Part shown: in pieces, positions 11,539-30,513 of the stretch | Numbering within the stretch: the first letter of the stretch is position 1 | Layout of the letters: each line of letters begins with the position of its first letter | DNA from: Hemibagrus wyckioides | Taxonomy: Eukaryota; Chordata; Actinopteri; Siluriformes; Bagridae | Direction: 5' to 3' | Assembly (NCBI RefSeq): GCF_019097595.1 | Contig: NC_080711.1 | Coordinates: 9,577,928-9,641,927, forward strand | DNA length: 64,000 nt | Translations under genes and position numbers: made by a program | Notes under the pieces: model-generated | Seen by the model: only the letters and a program-made list of their open reading frames with translations | What the model was told of the DNA's origin: nothing | Databases searched by the model: none

Positions 11539-13489
11539 CATAGCTATAGCACACAGTTATATCGTATTGACTCTATGACCAGTAACATACAATCTAATAA
11601 TCAGTAAAGTTATAGGCATTAGGCAACCAAATCGTTCCATCCCATACATAAAATGACAGAGAAATCAACAGCCGATTATCAGTCTTTTGGTAAATACAGT
11701 CAATGGTACTGTTGTGAATTCACCGAAGCAGACCAGGGGAGGTAGACCTCACAGGTGTCGACTCCCTGGTATACTAATGCCAAAGCTTAGAGGTGATACT
11801 CTTAAACAAAGCACTGAATGGGAGAAAGATCCCCAGAGTTGGCCCCCCAACTGTAGGCTAGTTCACAGTTCCTGATCACCGTCTGAGTTGATCACCATTT
11901 GGTGGTGAGAGCTGGGATATGTAAATTATTATTTAAAGAGAAATGTATGTTACAGTAGATTCAAGAGTGCCCTCAAAATATGTTTTCCTACAGTACTATT
12001 AAGTCAGTATCACTTCTTTATGGAGTGACCAGTGCTTAAAAATGGTATAGTGCAGCTTAAATTGATTTTCAAAAAAAAAAAACAAGATCAAGTGACTATT
12101 ACTCTACAGTCATAATCAGCCATGAATAACATTCTGTGCATCAGATCTTTTCCAAACAAGCAAAGATAGTATTTTGTTCATAAAAGATTAAACATGTAAA
12201 TATTCAAAAAATAAAGATTTCATTTGCGCAATGGTATTTATTGAATAAATACTTATTACATAAATTGCCAGCACACCGTGAGACTAATAAACTATTTATT
12301 ACCAAATTGCAGTATTTAGTAAATTATAGCATTATGCAGTAAGTCTTTTTATGCCCAGGAATAATCTATCATCCATTTTTATCTAATAGTTTTATCAAAC
12401 AGACCTATTCCACATGTCACTGGATTACGGAACTCTAGACCCCCCCATCCAGTCCAGGCCTCCATATTATCCCTGCTTAGATTAAATACATTACACACAG
12501 TAATATAGGTTCAGTAAAGTTGGATAAAACTTCATTAGCACCATTACTTTGGGATTGTATAAATGTCTGTAAACTTTAAAACCAATCATTACTCATTCTT
12601 GAGCTAAATTATACTTATCTTACATATTTATTTATCTTCCATACACATTTAAATAGTTTTCCAAGCCCCACCTGAGTCCGTGACTTTCGTGAAAGTTCAG
12701 CCAGACCAAAGTGAGAAAAGAAAGAAAAAGAAAAAGCACTCACGTGGTCCTGGTTTTGTGTATCTGAATGTGTCCTCTCGTGTTCAAGTTCTTTCTTGCT
12801 CGTTCCCGAGGCTCATATAACCATATGGATTATACAGTGTTTTATCACAGCGTTTTATCAGGGAAGGCTGCACTTTGCCCTCGCTGACAGTTTTATGACC
12901 CAAGTGATATGAATAATAACTGTATTACACTAGAGACCAAATACAGCACACTTGCAGGTGTCTAAATGATGATGATAGTGATGATGACGAATTTAGAGGC
13001 AACGTCATTTTGGGTGTGTCTCTAACAATACAGACTAGCCTCAGTGTTTGGTAATGTGTGGAAATAAAAATAGAAATTAGGCACAGGGAGATGAACTGAT
13101 GAACTTTTTCATGACAAATGATATTGTTCTTGAATGCTTTAGCAATTGTATAAATACAGTGAATTCAATAATACTGAATCTTCTTCAAATGCAATATAGG
13201 CCACTGAATAACACAGAATAAAGCGTCCCTAGAGTTATATTTTCACTGATTAACACATTCACAAGAGAGCTTGTAGAGCTTGTAAAACTCACTTAAGTTA
13301 TAAGTGGACTAGACACATTGATGAAGAAATTAATAAAGATGGCTGCCTATGGTGGACTTTGAGCCAGCATCACTGATTTATTGCACATTTCCCCAATTAG
13401 TCAGATTATCTCATATGCACAAAGACACAAATGTATTAAGACATACCCAACGCACTGCTGTAATTCTTTTATTCATCTTCCGTACACAT
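11539..13489. other. Intergenic sequence between the duplicated copies
   Basis: No supportable gene. The ORF at 11687-11875 has no recognisable domain. Confidence 0.6.
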
Positions 13490-13710
13490 TTTATCCTGAT
13501 CAGAGTCACAGTGGATCAGAGCCTATCCCAGGAACACTAGGTGTGACGTGGAAATATATATCCTGATTGGAACACCGGTCCATTAAAGAGCACCACACAT
13601 TCACACACTGACTCGAACCCGAGGGCAATTTAGTGTAGTCAGTCCACCTACAGGCATGTTGTGAAAGGAAACCAGAGAATCCACACAGACACAGCTGGGG
13701 AGCTGAGAGG
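13490..13710 (+). repeat. Dispersed fish repeat, copy 2
   Basis: It contains CAGAGCCTATCCCAGGAACA, ATTCACACACTGACTCGAA, a GGCAATTTAGTGTAGTC stretch and CACCTACAGGCATGTTGTG. It is a better preserved relative of 3.09-3.29 kb. Confidence 0.65.
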
Positions 13711-13865
13711 CAGCAGCATCACCTGAGGCACTATTGCAGTAAGTCACAACTCATTTTAATACTTTTAGATCAGCGAGCATTTATAAAAGTGCCAGTTAAA
13801 AGTGAAGCATTTATCGAAAATGCAACACTGTATATCCAAACAGCTCTGGTATCAGGAGGGAAAGG

Positions 13866-14393
13866 TAAGAGATTTTCACTGAGTCCCAAACATCCACTGA
13901 AATGGGATCAATGACTTTAAACAAAACATGCTGCTCAGAACCATAGTTGCTTCATGATCATTTTGTAATCAGTTGTAAACTTTGTTAATTGTATTTTCTA
14001 CATAACTGATGCAGATATAGATAAATATAACATGGGTGAATAGGTGACCTGTATTTAAAATGTGTTTGCTGGTTTTCTAATGCCTTTCAAAGTGATCTCA
14101 TACTAGTCTGTTAGCGTGGCGAACGCTCCACATAAAATGTTTCCTAAAAATGAGTATAATTGGCATGTTGAAGTTATTTGTAAGGAAATGTTTTGAAAAG
14201 AGTCACTAGTGATAGAGTTTTGTAATAATCAGAGGGAAGGCTGTTCTCTTGGGTTATCTGGCACGGGTGGTTTTTGTGGTTTCGAAGGAATATTACAGGC
14301 TGCATTTTTCTTTCTTATTAAGAAGAAAGAGGAAACTATAGAGGCTGATGAGAAAACAACTGTTTATAGTTGCTAGAGCACGAGCATTATAGG
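13866..14393. repeat. Direct duplication, copy B
   Basis: Partner of 10.94-11.54 kb. It is about 80 bp shorter, mainly because a segment equivalent to about 11200-11270 is missing. Confidence 0.9.
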
Positions 14394-15181
14394 AACTAAC
14401 TTGTTTCATTTCCCAACTTAAACGTAACAATAAATGGGTGAAATGTTTCCATACCGTCATTCTTTAATAATACATTTTGTTAGTAAATTGCTGTGGTATA
14501 ATGGGACTAAAAGACTGGATAGAAATAGAAATGATGTTCAACACACTGTTGGTGATTAATTTCTGAATCTTCAAGACTCCTGCATTATAAAGGTATTGCA
14601 AAGGACAAATAAATAGCATTCATGGTTATCTATACACTAAATTCCCAGTTCAGTCAGAAGCTTAAACACCCACCTCACATATACACACTTACACACCTCC
14701 CCACACATATACGTATGGCATGTGAGTAAGGTGTGTATAAATAAGGCAGTAGACAATAGAGAATGGTGATGGTCATGCAAGAAAACAAACCGGGCAAATC
14801 ACACCCAAATTCTACACTGGTGTGCTGAATGTCCTTTGAATGCTTTACTCATCAGACTTTGTGTCTAGAGTGGGCTACAAGACCATGTTGGGTGCTGATT
14901 CTGTCTGTGTAGATGAAGAAAGCGGGCACAGAGCATCAAAACAAGATCGCTGAGGAATCAGAAAGGAGGCTTTTTGCATCATGCTGTTGGAAGGAGCAGA
15001 ATTTGACAACGCTAAGAGGAATGTCATATTACAGAATATGACCTGAATGGCACAAACATCATTACTGACCCCGAAGAGCACAAAGGGATGCGCTGTTATA
15101 GGAAAATAATCAACGCTGAAGTGATGTAATGCAGCCGAAGACAAACAGAGTTACTGTTATTGGAAAAAAACACTAAGTTTG
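14394..15181. other. Intergenic sequence, nothing recognised
   Basis: The minus-strand ORF 14875-15144 shows no domain or splice context and is not called as a gene. Confidence 0.55.
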
Positions 15182-15526
15182 TCACAAATTTTTACTTTTT
15201 TCTTGTTCCTGGGAAATAAGTGTTATTTCCCCCATTCTTTGTAACTCAAATAAAGAGAAAAAACCCATCTTAGCCATGAAAGTTTGAACCCTGGGCAATG
15301 GGATTCTCAAATTCTTATATTTCTATAAACATGTGAAAAAGAGGTCAATTACACTTTCCAAAAAACCTCTTGAATTGCAATGAAACTTTGAAAATGTACT
15401 ACCTTTAAAAATGAGGTAGAACTCTCTGGAATGTTTCTGATTCCACCCTTTTTTCTAGAATCATCCAGAAATTTAAGGAAATTCTTGGAAAAAAACAAGA
15501 AATTTGGAGAAAATCTAGCTCTCTTT

Positions 15527-15623
15527 TTCTGGAATATTCTAAAACTTTGTGGCATGTTTTTAGAGCAATTTAGATTTTTCTAGATTATTTGGAATGTTCT
15601 GGATAGAATATTCCAGAATTTTC
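15527..15623. promoter_or_regulatory. Heat-shock-element-like arrays
   Basis: Perfect alternating units spaced by two bases occur: TTCtgGAAtaTTC at 15527-15539 and GAAtaTTCcaGAAttTTC at 15606-15623. The second is preceded by GAAtgTTCtgGA at 15592-15603. This is the consensus layout for HSF trimers. No promoter or gene is evident nearby, and the region is AT-rich, so function is uncertain. Confidence 0.4.
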
Positions 15624-15759
15624 TATTAATTTCTGTAACTGGGCTAATTTTGAATAGCTATTTTTTTTATTCTTTATTATTATTTTTTTTATCATTTCCA
15701 TCAAGAGTAATTGGAAAGTGTTATTCACTACCCAGGAACAAAAAATTGTAATAATCATA

Positions 15760-16482
15760 ATAATTTCAATAAAAAAAAAACTTCAATATATTATTTTCCT
15801 ACAGATTGTTAACCACAGCTTATTAAGTGTTTGGTTTTTCTTGTTATTCCACATTGGCCATCAATTGCAATGATGATGCCTCATCATATTTTTATTATCA
15901 TGTTTTTTTCATTATATTTAATGTTGTGGAAGGTCTGTGAAACAATTTCGCTCCAGGTCTTACTTGTTATAGCAGATATAAACAATCCTTCCATCATTTG
16001 TGCGCAGGGAAAAAAAAGAGAAAGCATAAATGTAATATAAAAGTCACTTTAGCTTTAACACATCAACAATTACACATTTTACTTGGGAAACAAGACCTTT
16101 AATCACTTTATTTAAGTACCTGTGAATCAGCTGCTACTATAAAGTGATAACAGGATAGAAGCACAATAATATAAACCTGTGATTTGTCCTGAAACTGGAG
16201 GCCCAATTCTGCTCTAAAATACTTAACTATACATGATGAATACGGTTTCATCAGGCATAAATCACTGTGCTGGACAGTTTATTAGTTTATTTACCTATAC
16301 AACTACTAATTCATACAATTATCTAATGAGCCCATCGTACTACAGCACGTACAACAACGAATACAATCATGCAGATACAAATGAAAAGCATCAGAATGAA
16401 GAAAAAAAATGTGATCTCAGTGGCTTTAACCATGACACTGTTATTGTAACTATTGTGCTATTGATAGGCAGCTCTGGGTATT
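15760..16482. other. Intergenic sequence, nothing recognised
   Basis: No repeat or gene could be supported here. Confidence 0.5.
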
Positions 16483-17130
16483 TCATAAACTGCCAAAGTC
16501 CTCAGAGTTTACAAAGAATGGTGTAAAAAATAGTGCAACAGTTCTGTTAGTGGAAATGCCTTGTTGATCAGAGAGAACAAAGGAAAATAGCCAGATCGGA
16601 TAGAATGAAAGATTTAGTAACTCAAATAACCACTCTTTACATCTGGCAGAGACCCTTATCCAGAGCAACTTACACTTACAGTATCTCCATTAGACAGCTA
16701 AGCAACTGAGGGGCTTGTACTTAAGGGCCCAATAGTGGCAGCTTGCTGGTGCGTAGATTCTACCTCACAACCTTTCAATCAGTAGGCTGACACTTTAACC
16801 ACTGAGCTACAACTTTCCACCTGTGGTGAGCAAAAAAGCATCTCTGAACTTAAAAATATATCAATCGCTGAGGTGAATGAGCAACATCAGCAACAGAAGG
16901 CTGCATTGGGTTCCACATGTCAGCCAAGAACAGAAATCTGATTAGGTTTGAGCAAATATTCTCAAATATTGATCATATTTTTCTCCATAATGATGGCTGA
17001 TGTCAACATTACCCAAACTGTTGTCCTTTGCATGATTTTACACACTACACCATTGCCACATGACGGGCTGATTAAATAATCGAATGAATGAGTAGGTGTA
17101 CAGATGTTCCAAATAAAGTGACAAGATAAT
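16483..17130 (+). mobile_element. Decayed Tc1-like element with a nested SINE-like insertion
   Basis: Bases 16483-16632 and 16818-17130 are consecutive parts of one Tc1-like family. Shared motifs include AGAGTTTACAAAGAATGGTG, GCCTTGTTGATCAGAGAG and AACTCAAATAACCACTCTTT. After the insertion the family continues with TGGTGAGCAAAAAAGCATCT and GTCAGCCAAGAACAG, and a 3' end with GGTGTACAGATGTTCC. Related copies lie at 33.73, 35.89-36.96 and 48.30 kb. The 5' end is missing and no reading frame survives. Confidence 0.75.
16633..16817. repeat. SINE-like insertion inside the Tc1 copy
   Basis: It begins ATCTGGCAGAGACCCTTATC and includes AGGGCCCAATAGTGGCAGC and TTAACCACTGAGCTACAAC. These match the 9.4 kb repeat and the 'TTGGCAGAC' core seen elsewhere. 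Confidence 0.65.
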
Positions 17131-17594
17131 GATATTGTATAGTGTATTTTTTTTAAACCTTAATTTTAGTCTTATATTTAATGTCCTTTTAAAATATGTC
17201 AGATGGTGTACTATTTCTTCACCCTGGACCTGAGGGTATATTTGCCTTTCTGTGATGTTCTGGCACTGATTAACTACACACCTTATTACTGCCCTCAAAA
17301 GTCCAGACCACATTGTCCCAGTGTACCTGTAAACACCTAATTACATATTACTGATAAATTCCATCTACCCATTTAGCTCTTTTTATTTAAATACTGATTG
17401 ATGTTTTGAAATGAATCCCAAAACAATAATACTAAAAAGAAAATCATGGAATTCAAGTATTGAGCCTTGATTATCCTTGCAGTGCCCAAACGTGCTGTAA
17501 AAATCTCATTGATATGAAACACAGCAGATGAACGGCTGAAGTCACTGTTTTGCAGCTTTGTGGGCAGGTTTTCAAGGACGTGCGTTTGTGTGCG
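17131..17594 (-). other. adsl 3' untranslated and downstream region
   Basis: AATAAA on the minus strand at 17382-17387, about 210 bp after the stop codon, is the likeliest polyadenylation signal for adsl. No other gene is seen. Confidence 0.5.
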
Positions 17595-25990
<8,396 letters not shown>

Positions 25991-26041
25991 CGCTGAAGGA
26001 TTTCTAAAGTTTACAATGGACACTGAACAACACCACGTTTC

Positions 26042-26125
26042 CTTCTTCTTCTTCTTCTTCTTGTATGTATTGGCGGTCGGCAGACCAACTTAAAGAGTGC
26101 ATTTCCGCCACCTACTGTATTGGAG
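26042..26125. repeat. (CTT)n and transposon debris beside the adsl start
   Basis: A (CTT)n run (26042-26062) is followed by TTGGCGGTCGGCAGACCAAC and GCCACCTACTGTATTGGAG. This string accompanies a fish interspersed repeat. It begins about 50 bp upstream of the adsl ATG. Confidence 0.6.
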
Positions 26126-26163
26126 TGTGGAGAACAGCATCACGTGGAATCAGGGAGCGAGAG

Positions 26164-26247
<84 letters not shown>

Positions 26248-26281
26248 CTCTCGCTCCCTGCTTCCACGTGATGCTGTTCTC

Positions 26282-26285
<4 letters not shown>
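26126..26285. repeat. Long near-perfect palindrome with a TA core
   Basis: The arms 26126-26165 and 26245-26285 (GGAGAACAGCATCACGTGGA in the left arm) are reverse complements with one mismatch near 26150. About 80 bp of (TA)n separates them, itself self-complementary. The ORFs on both strands through here are repeat artefacts. Confidence 0.92.

Positions 26286-26345
<60 letters not shown>
26286..26345. repeat. (TA)n microsatellite
   Basis: A second TA array directly after the palindrome. Confidence 0.95.
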
Positions 26346-26354
<9 letters not shown>

Positions 26355-26817
26355 TTCCCTTCAGGGGTCGCCACAGCGAATCATCTCTCTCCAACCTATC
26401 CCTATCTTCTGCATCCTCAACACTTGCCCCCACTAGCTTCATATCCTCATTTATTCCATCCATATACCTCCTCTTTGGCCTTCCTCTTTGCCTCCTGCCT
26501 GGAAGCTTCATGTCCAACATTCTCCTACCGATATACTCACTCTCCCTCCTCTGAACATGTCCAAACCATCTTAATCTGGCCTCCCTAACTTTGTCCCCTT
26601 TGTCCAACATGAGCTGTCCCTCTGATGTAGTCATTCCTAATCCTGTCCAACCAAAGAGAACCTCAACATCTTCAGCTCTGACTCCTGTCTCTTCTTCAGT
26701 GACACTGTCTCTAAACCATATCTAAACCGTATCTACCGTAACCGTATAACCGTATCTAAACCGGTCTCACCACTGTCTTGTACACCTTCCCCGTGATTCT
26801 CGCTGATATTTTTCTAT
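26346..26817 (-). mobile_element. Non-LTR retrotransposon ORF2 C-terminus and tail
   Basis: On the minus strand the sequence encodes the conserved end of a LINE reverse-transcriptase ORF ([41 protein letters not shown]), without the upstream catalytic core. The plus-strand view starts TTCAGGGGTCGCCACAG. A shorter relative lies at 1.22-1.40 kb. Confidence 0.85.
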
Positions 26818-26953
26818 CATATATTATATTATATTATATTATATTATATTATATTATATTATATTATATTATATTATATTATATATATACTGTCATAATA
26901 TTATATTATATTATATGATATATGATATTATATTATATTATATTATATTATAT

Positions 26954-26997
<44 letters not shown>

Positions 26998-27000
26998 ATA
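26818..27000. repeat. (ATATT)n and (TA)n arrays
   Basis: ATATT pentamers run over about 26819-26886, mixed TATAT/ATATT to about 26960, then TA to about 26990. It is extremely AT-rich. Confidence 0.95.
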
Positions 27001-27002
27001 CA

Positions 27003-27190
27003 CACTACCAGTCAAAAGTTGAAGACATGAAGACCATCCCAGTAAAGCAAGACCAAAACTTACCTCTGCTGCAGAGGAGAAGCTCATTTAGAGGTGCCAA
27101 CCTCAGAAATCACCAATTAACAGCACCTCAGATTAGAGCCGTTATGAAGGCTTTACAGAGCATCAGTAGCAGACATATCTCAATATCAGA
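27003..27190 (+). mobile_element. Tc1-like 5' end fragment
   Basis: It starts CACTACCAGTCAAAAGTT, a common Tc1-family terminus in fish. It continues with CTGCTGCAGAGGAGAAG, GCCAACCTCAGAAATC and AGCAGACATATCTCAATATC. The copy breaks a few bases before the first SAMD3-like exon, so it has truncated that gene's leader or joined it by recombination. Confidence 0.75.
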
Positions 27191-27197
27191 TAGAAAC

Positions 27198-30100
27198 ATG
27201 CTGGTGAAGGTCAAGTATGACGGATATATGAAATACATCAAACTTCAGTCTGGATTCTCATACACAGATTTCATCACTGAAGGTGAGCAACTGATAGCAC
27301 TTTATTAGCATGTAGAATCCTAAATGTAAGGGTCATTCTGAAAGTATAAACTTTTAAACTTTGTCATTCACTTTCATTCATCAAGACAGAGATTTCAAAT
27401 CAGTTTACTAATATTTATTTTGTCAATATTCATCTCTATGCATCAAGAACAGGTAAATGGTCTGTTCACAAACAGGTAGTGATTTAATAGGGAGCTGTGT
27501 GCTCGTGTAATTTTCATCTTCTCAAACTGTGCAAGAAAGTTTATATATCTTCAGTTTGTCTTTGCGTTGAGGAAATTATTTATTTTGCAGTCAAATGCAA
27601 ATTTGGACTGTCAGATGGAGCTCGACTCTCCATGTTTGATGAGTCTTACACTGCAGTGGAAGACGACGTACTTCTTGAGCTGGTTGAAGCCAATCCTGAC
27701 TTGTGCCTAATAGTTCAAGACAATGTCTGGTCTGTCTTTATAATTCAGTTGAAATAAGTGTGCATTTTTGTTTACTTTTAAAATACAAATCTTATGTTAA
27801 ATAATATAATGCTTGATTTTACAAATTTATCCTTTACAAATACCCTCTCCCACTCGTCAAGTGAAGGAGATAGCTGCATTGAATGGGGTGTTCCTATCAT
27901 TGGAGAGAGGACAGAATCTGCTTGTCCCAGAACAAGCAAATCAAACTCGGAAGCTGCAAAGGAGGTACTAAGCATTTAAATTATCCTTATTTGTTGAAAT
28001 TCAGTGTTTGCAAATGAATATGGAAAAAAAACACGGTAGCATTAAGACAGTTTTGCATTTAGCTAGCTTTTCATAAATACTGTACTATTTCTGGAGCCAG
28101 AGTATCACTTCTCATCTCATTTCTTTTCTGTGATTAGATGGTCAGAGATGCTTTGCTGACAAAATCAGGTGGTCAGGAAGGGACTCTTCATGGAAGCATA
28201 GCACCAGAAGACAGCTTGTCAATATACTGGTTGCTCACATGATTGAGAAGCATGGGTAGATTGAACAATATAAATTTGTTTTAACTATTCACTCTATATA
28301 CTCTATGCTGACACTCTTGCATGGCTTTTTAAATTTTGTTCATGCCAGCTTTCGGATTGTCTTTTACAGGAGGATCCCAACCCGAAGTCAGATGGAAAAG
28401 TATGCTTTGGGGATTGTTATGTTGTTTCCCTCTCTGAAGGATCCCTTCTCTCCAAAGGGCTATGTGAGTAGTGATTAAAGACTCCATTAAGCATGAAGGT
28501 AGAATCTTTTGTTCAGTTGTTGTTTTTTTTTAAAGAGGTGCTGAATCAGTCTTAAGGTAATTTTTGTCGTCTTTGTGCTGCTGTTGGACTGTAATGTGTT
28601 TTACTAAGAGGTGTAGTTCTGAATCTTCTCTAATTAGACAAATAGACAAAATATTAAAATCACTTCTTGTATTAATAAATACAAATCAAAAGTAAAAAAT
28701 TATACAGTCACTAAAATGAATTTAATTAATATATATTATAAAAATGTTTGGGGTTTTTTTGGCCAAGTTTACTGTTGCCTGTTAGTGTGTATGTGACATA
28801 TATATTACTGCATTTTAGACTCTAATGTTATGTCAAGATCAGTGACCTTTTTTTTTTTCCTTTCCTTCTTGTTGGCTGGTTTTCAATTGTTTTAAATGAA
28901 ACATCACAGGAGCACTTCTATGATGCTAAAAAAGGTACAGGGTTCCTAGCTTGGCGGTTGAAGACCAGCACAAGAAACAGAGGTCAGCGTCCTGCTAGTC
29001 CACCCTCAGCCTCAAGCCCTGAACAAGGACCAAAGCGCAGGAGACATGCAGCTGCTACAGTGACACAGCTGGAGGGAGATGCCTGCAAGGAGGCTATAGC
29101 ATTTCTTGTTCATGCAAGTGATGAAGCAAGTGTCTTTCACAAGATGAAAGAGACATTCAAACAAGTCTTTCCTAGATTTTTAGATGTGAAAGGATTGGTA
29201 AGTTCACACTAAATATTAATATTTACTCTTTTTTCATATGCATTTGGTATACTGACACAGAACTCTGCTCCCTTGTGAAAGCAGCTGAACAGCTTGAAGA
29301 TGCTGAAACTAGTAAGGATACATATAATAGCTTATGTAACATATGTAGCTTTAGACCTCAGAGATGGCCTTTGTCACAGATGTTTCTTTTTTTTGTTAAC
29401 TCTTATTTTCTGCCAGACTGGGACAGTGATATGGCCTCCCTGCTGTTGCTTCTCCATCTCCTGCCACCTGCAGCTGGACGCAGAAGGGTCAAAATAAGCC
29501 CCACTGATGCTGTGGACAAACTTGTGCATTTTCACAAGGTACACTTTAAAAATAGTTCTGCCTGTTTTGGCTTGAGCTATTGTTGAAACTGAGTTGTTGA
29601 TTTAACATAATGGACATTTTGGTGGCTGGAGTATTTTTTTTCTTGGTGCTGAACCTAATTTTGTTAGTAGAAGTGTTTCAATACATCTGCAGTTAATATA
29701 TTTTTGTCCTCCCAGTTCATATTAACGAGAATAGATGAAACGTTAAAACATATGATGTTACACAGTGCAGTTCAATGGCATTACAAAATGCAGCTTCACA
29801 AATTTACCTACAGTAGTTCAAGCAGAAATTGGATTACTAACTTTATAAGTAGGATGTATTACAGAACTATTGTTCAATTGCAGTTACTTTTAGATAGGTG
29901 TATATAATAAACTGGAAACTGAGTGAATGTTGGGTTTCCAAATACGTTTGCAGCAATCATGACATGGTTTCATCAAAGGTTTTGGGTCACTCCTTCGAAA
30001 TGGTGCGTTAACTGTCTTTTTGTGGTATTGTGTGCTTCGCAGTCTTGCTGCAGCATTGATGACCACCTGAAGGGAAGAGAAGGTCAGCTGCCATACCTAC

Positions 30101-30357
30101 TTGCTGTTGGCAGAACCAAGAGCGCAACTGACAGGTTCTACATTGTTGTGGACGAACAGCTCATCCCTTGCCAAGGAACCAGCTCCCTAGCTGCATTTGA
30201 TGAATTGTTTAAATCCCACTTTGTATTTAACCTGTCTTATGAAGAGTCCCTGGCCCAGATGTACACCTTTATCCAGACAACTATTTATAACATTGATGTT
30301 GGAACAACAAATGAGACCCCAAGAGTTCGTGAACTATGGGCAAAGCAGCTCAACTAG
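27198..30357 (+). pseudogene. SAMD3-like gene, decayed, about eight exons
   Basis: The proteins this resembles are annotated as SAMD3-like in fish and occur in many copies; their function is unknown. Exons by splice sites: 27198-27282 (MLVKVKYDGY..., PB1-like), 27591-about 27724, 27862-27964, 28138-28255, 28370-28463 (EKYALGIVMLFPSLKDPFSP), 28910-29197 (HFYDAKKGTGFLAWRLKT; LEGDACKEAIAFL), 29417-29538 (WDSDMASLLLLLHLLPP) and 30043-30357 (GQLPYLLAVGRTKS..., ending VRELWAKQLN and TAG). Damage is visible. Exon 4 needs a one-base shift between about 28172 and 28195 to go from KSGGQE to RRQLVNILVAHM. The fifth exon region (MKETFK-QVFPRFL) lacks the stretch usual between these motifs. The segment between 29198 and 29416 lacks a clear exon. 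The donor after 27724 is weak. A Tc1 fragment abuts the first exon. The identification is from remembered family sequences and is moderate. Confidence 0.7.
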
Positions 30358-30513
30358 TAAGCAATAAGAAACATTGTGGTATTTGTCAGGTCTTGTTTAT
30401 GAGAAACTAATTGCTTGTACCTCAGTTAAGGTCTTGTAGTCTCTTGTTCAAAGCTGAGGTTTATCTGGGTATAAGTTTGCACAGGTAAGGAGTTTAGAAC
30501 TGTGACATACAGA

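Noticed and set aside
14875..15144. 89-aa minus-strand ORF
   Set aside because: No similarity, splice signals or expected start context.
26065..26634. Long ORFs on both strands through the TA arrays
   Set aside because: Their apparent length comes from (TA)n read as Tyr-Ile in every frame; only the LINE end at 26346-26634 (minus) is once-coding.
26922..27308. 128-aa ORF joining TA repeat, Tc1 fragment and SAMD3-like exon
   Set aside because: A chance fusion of three unrelated pieces.
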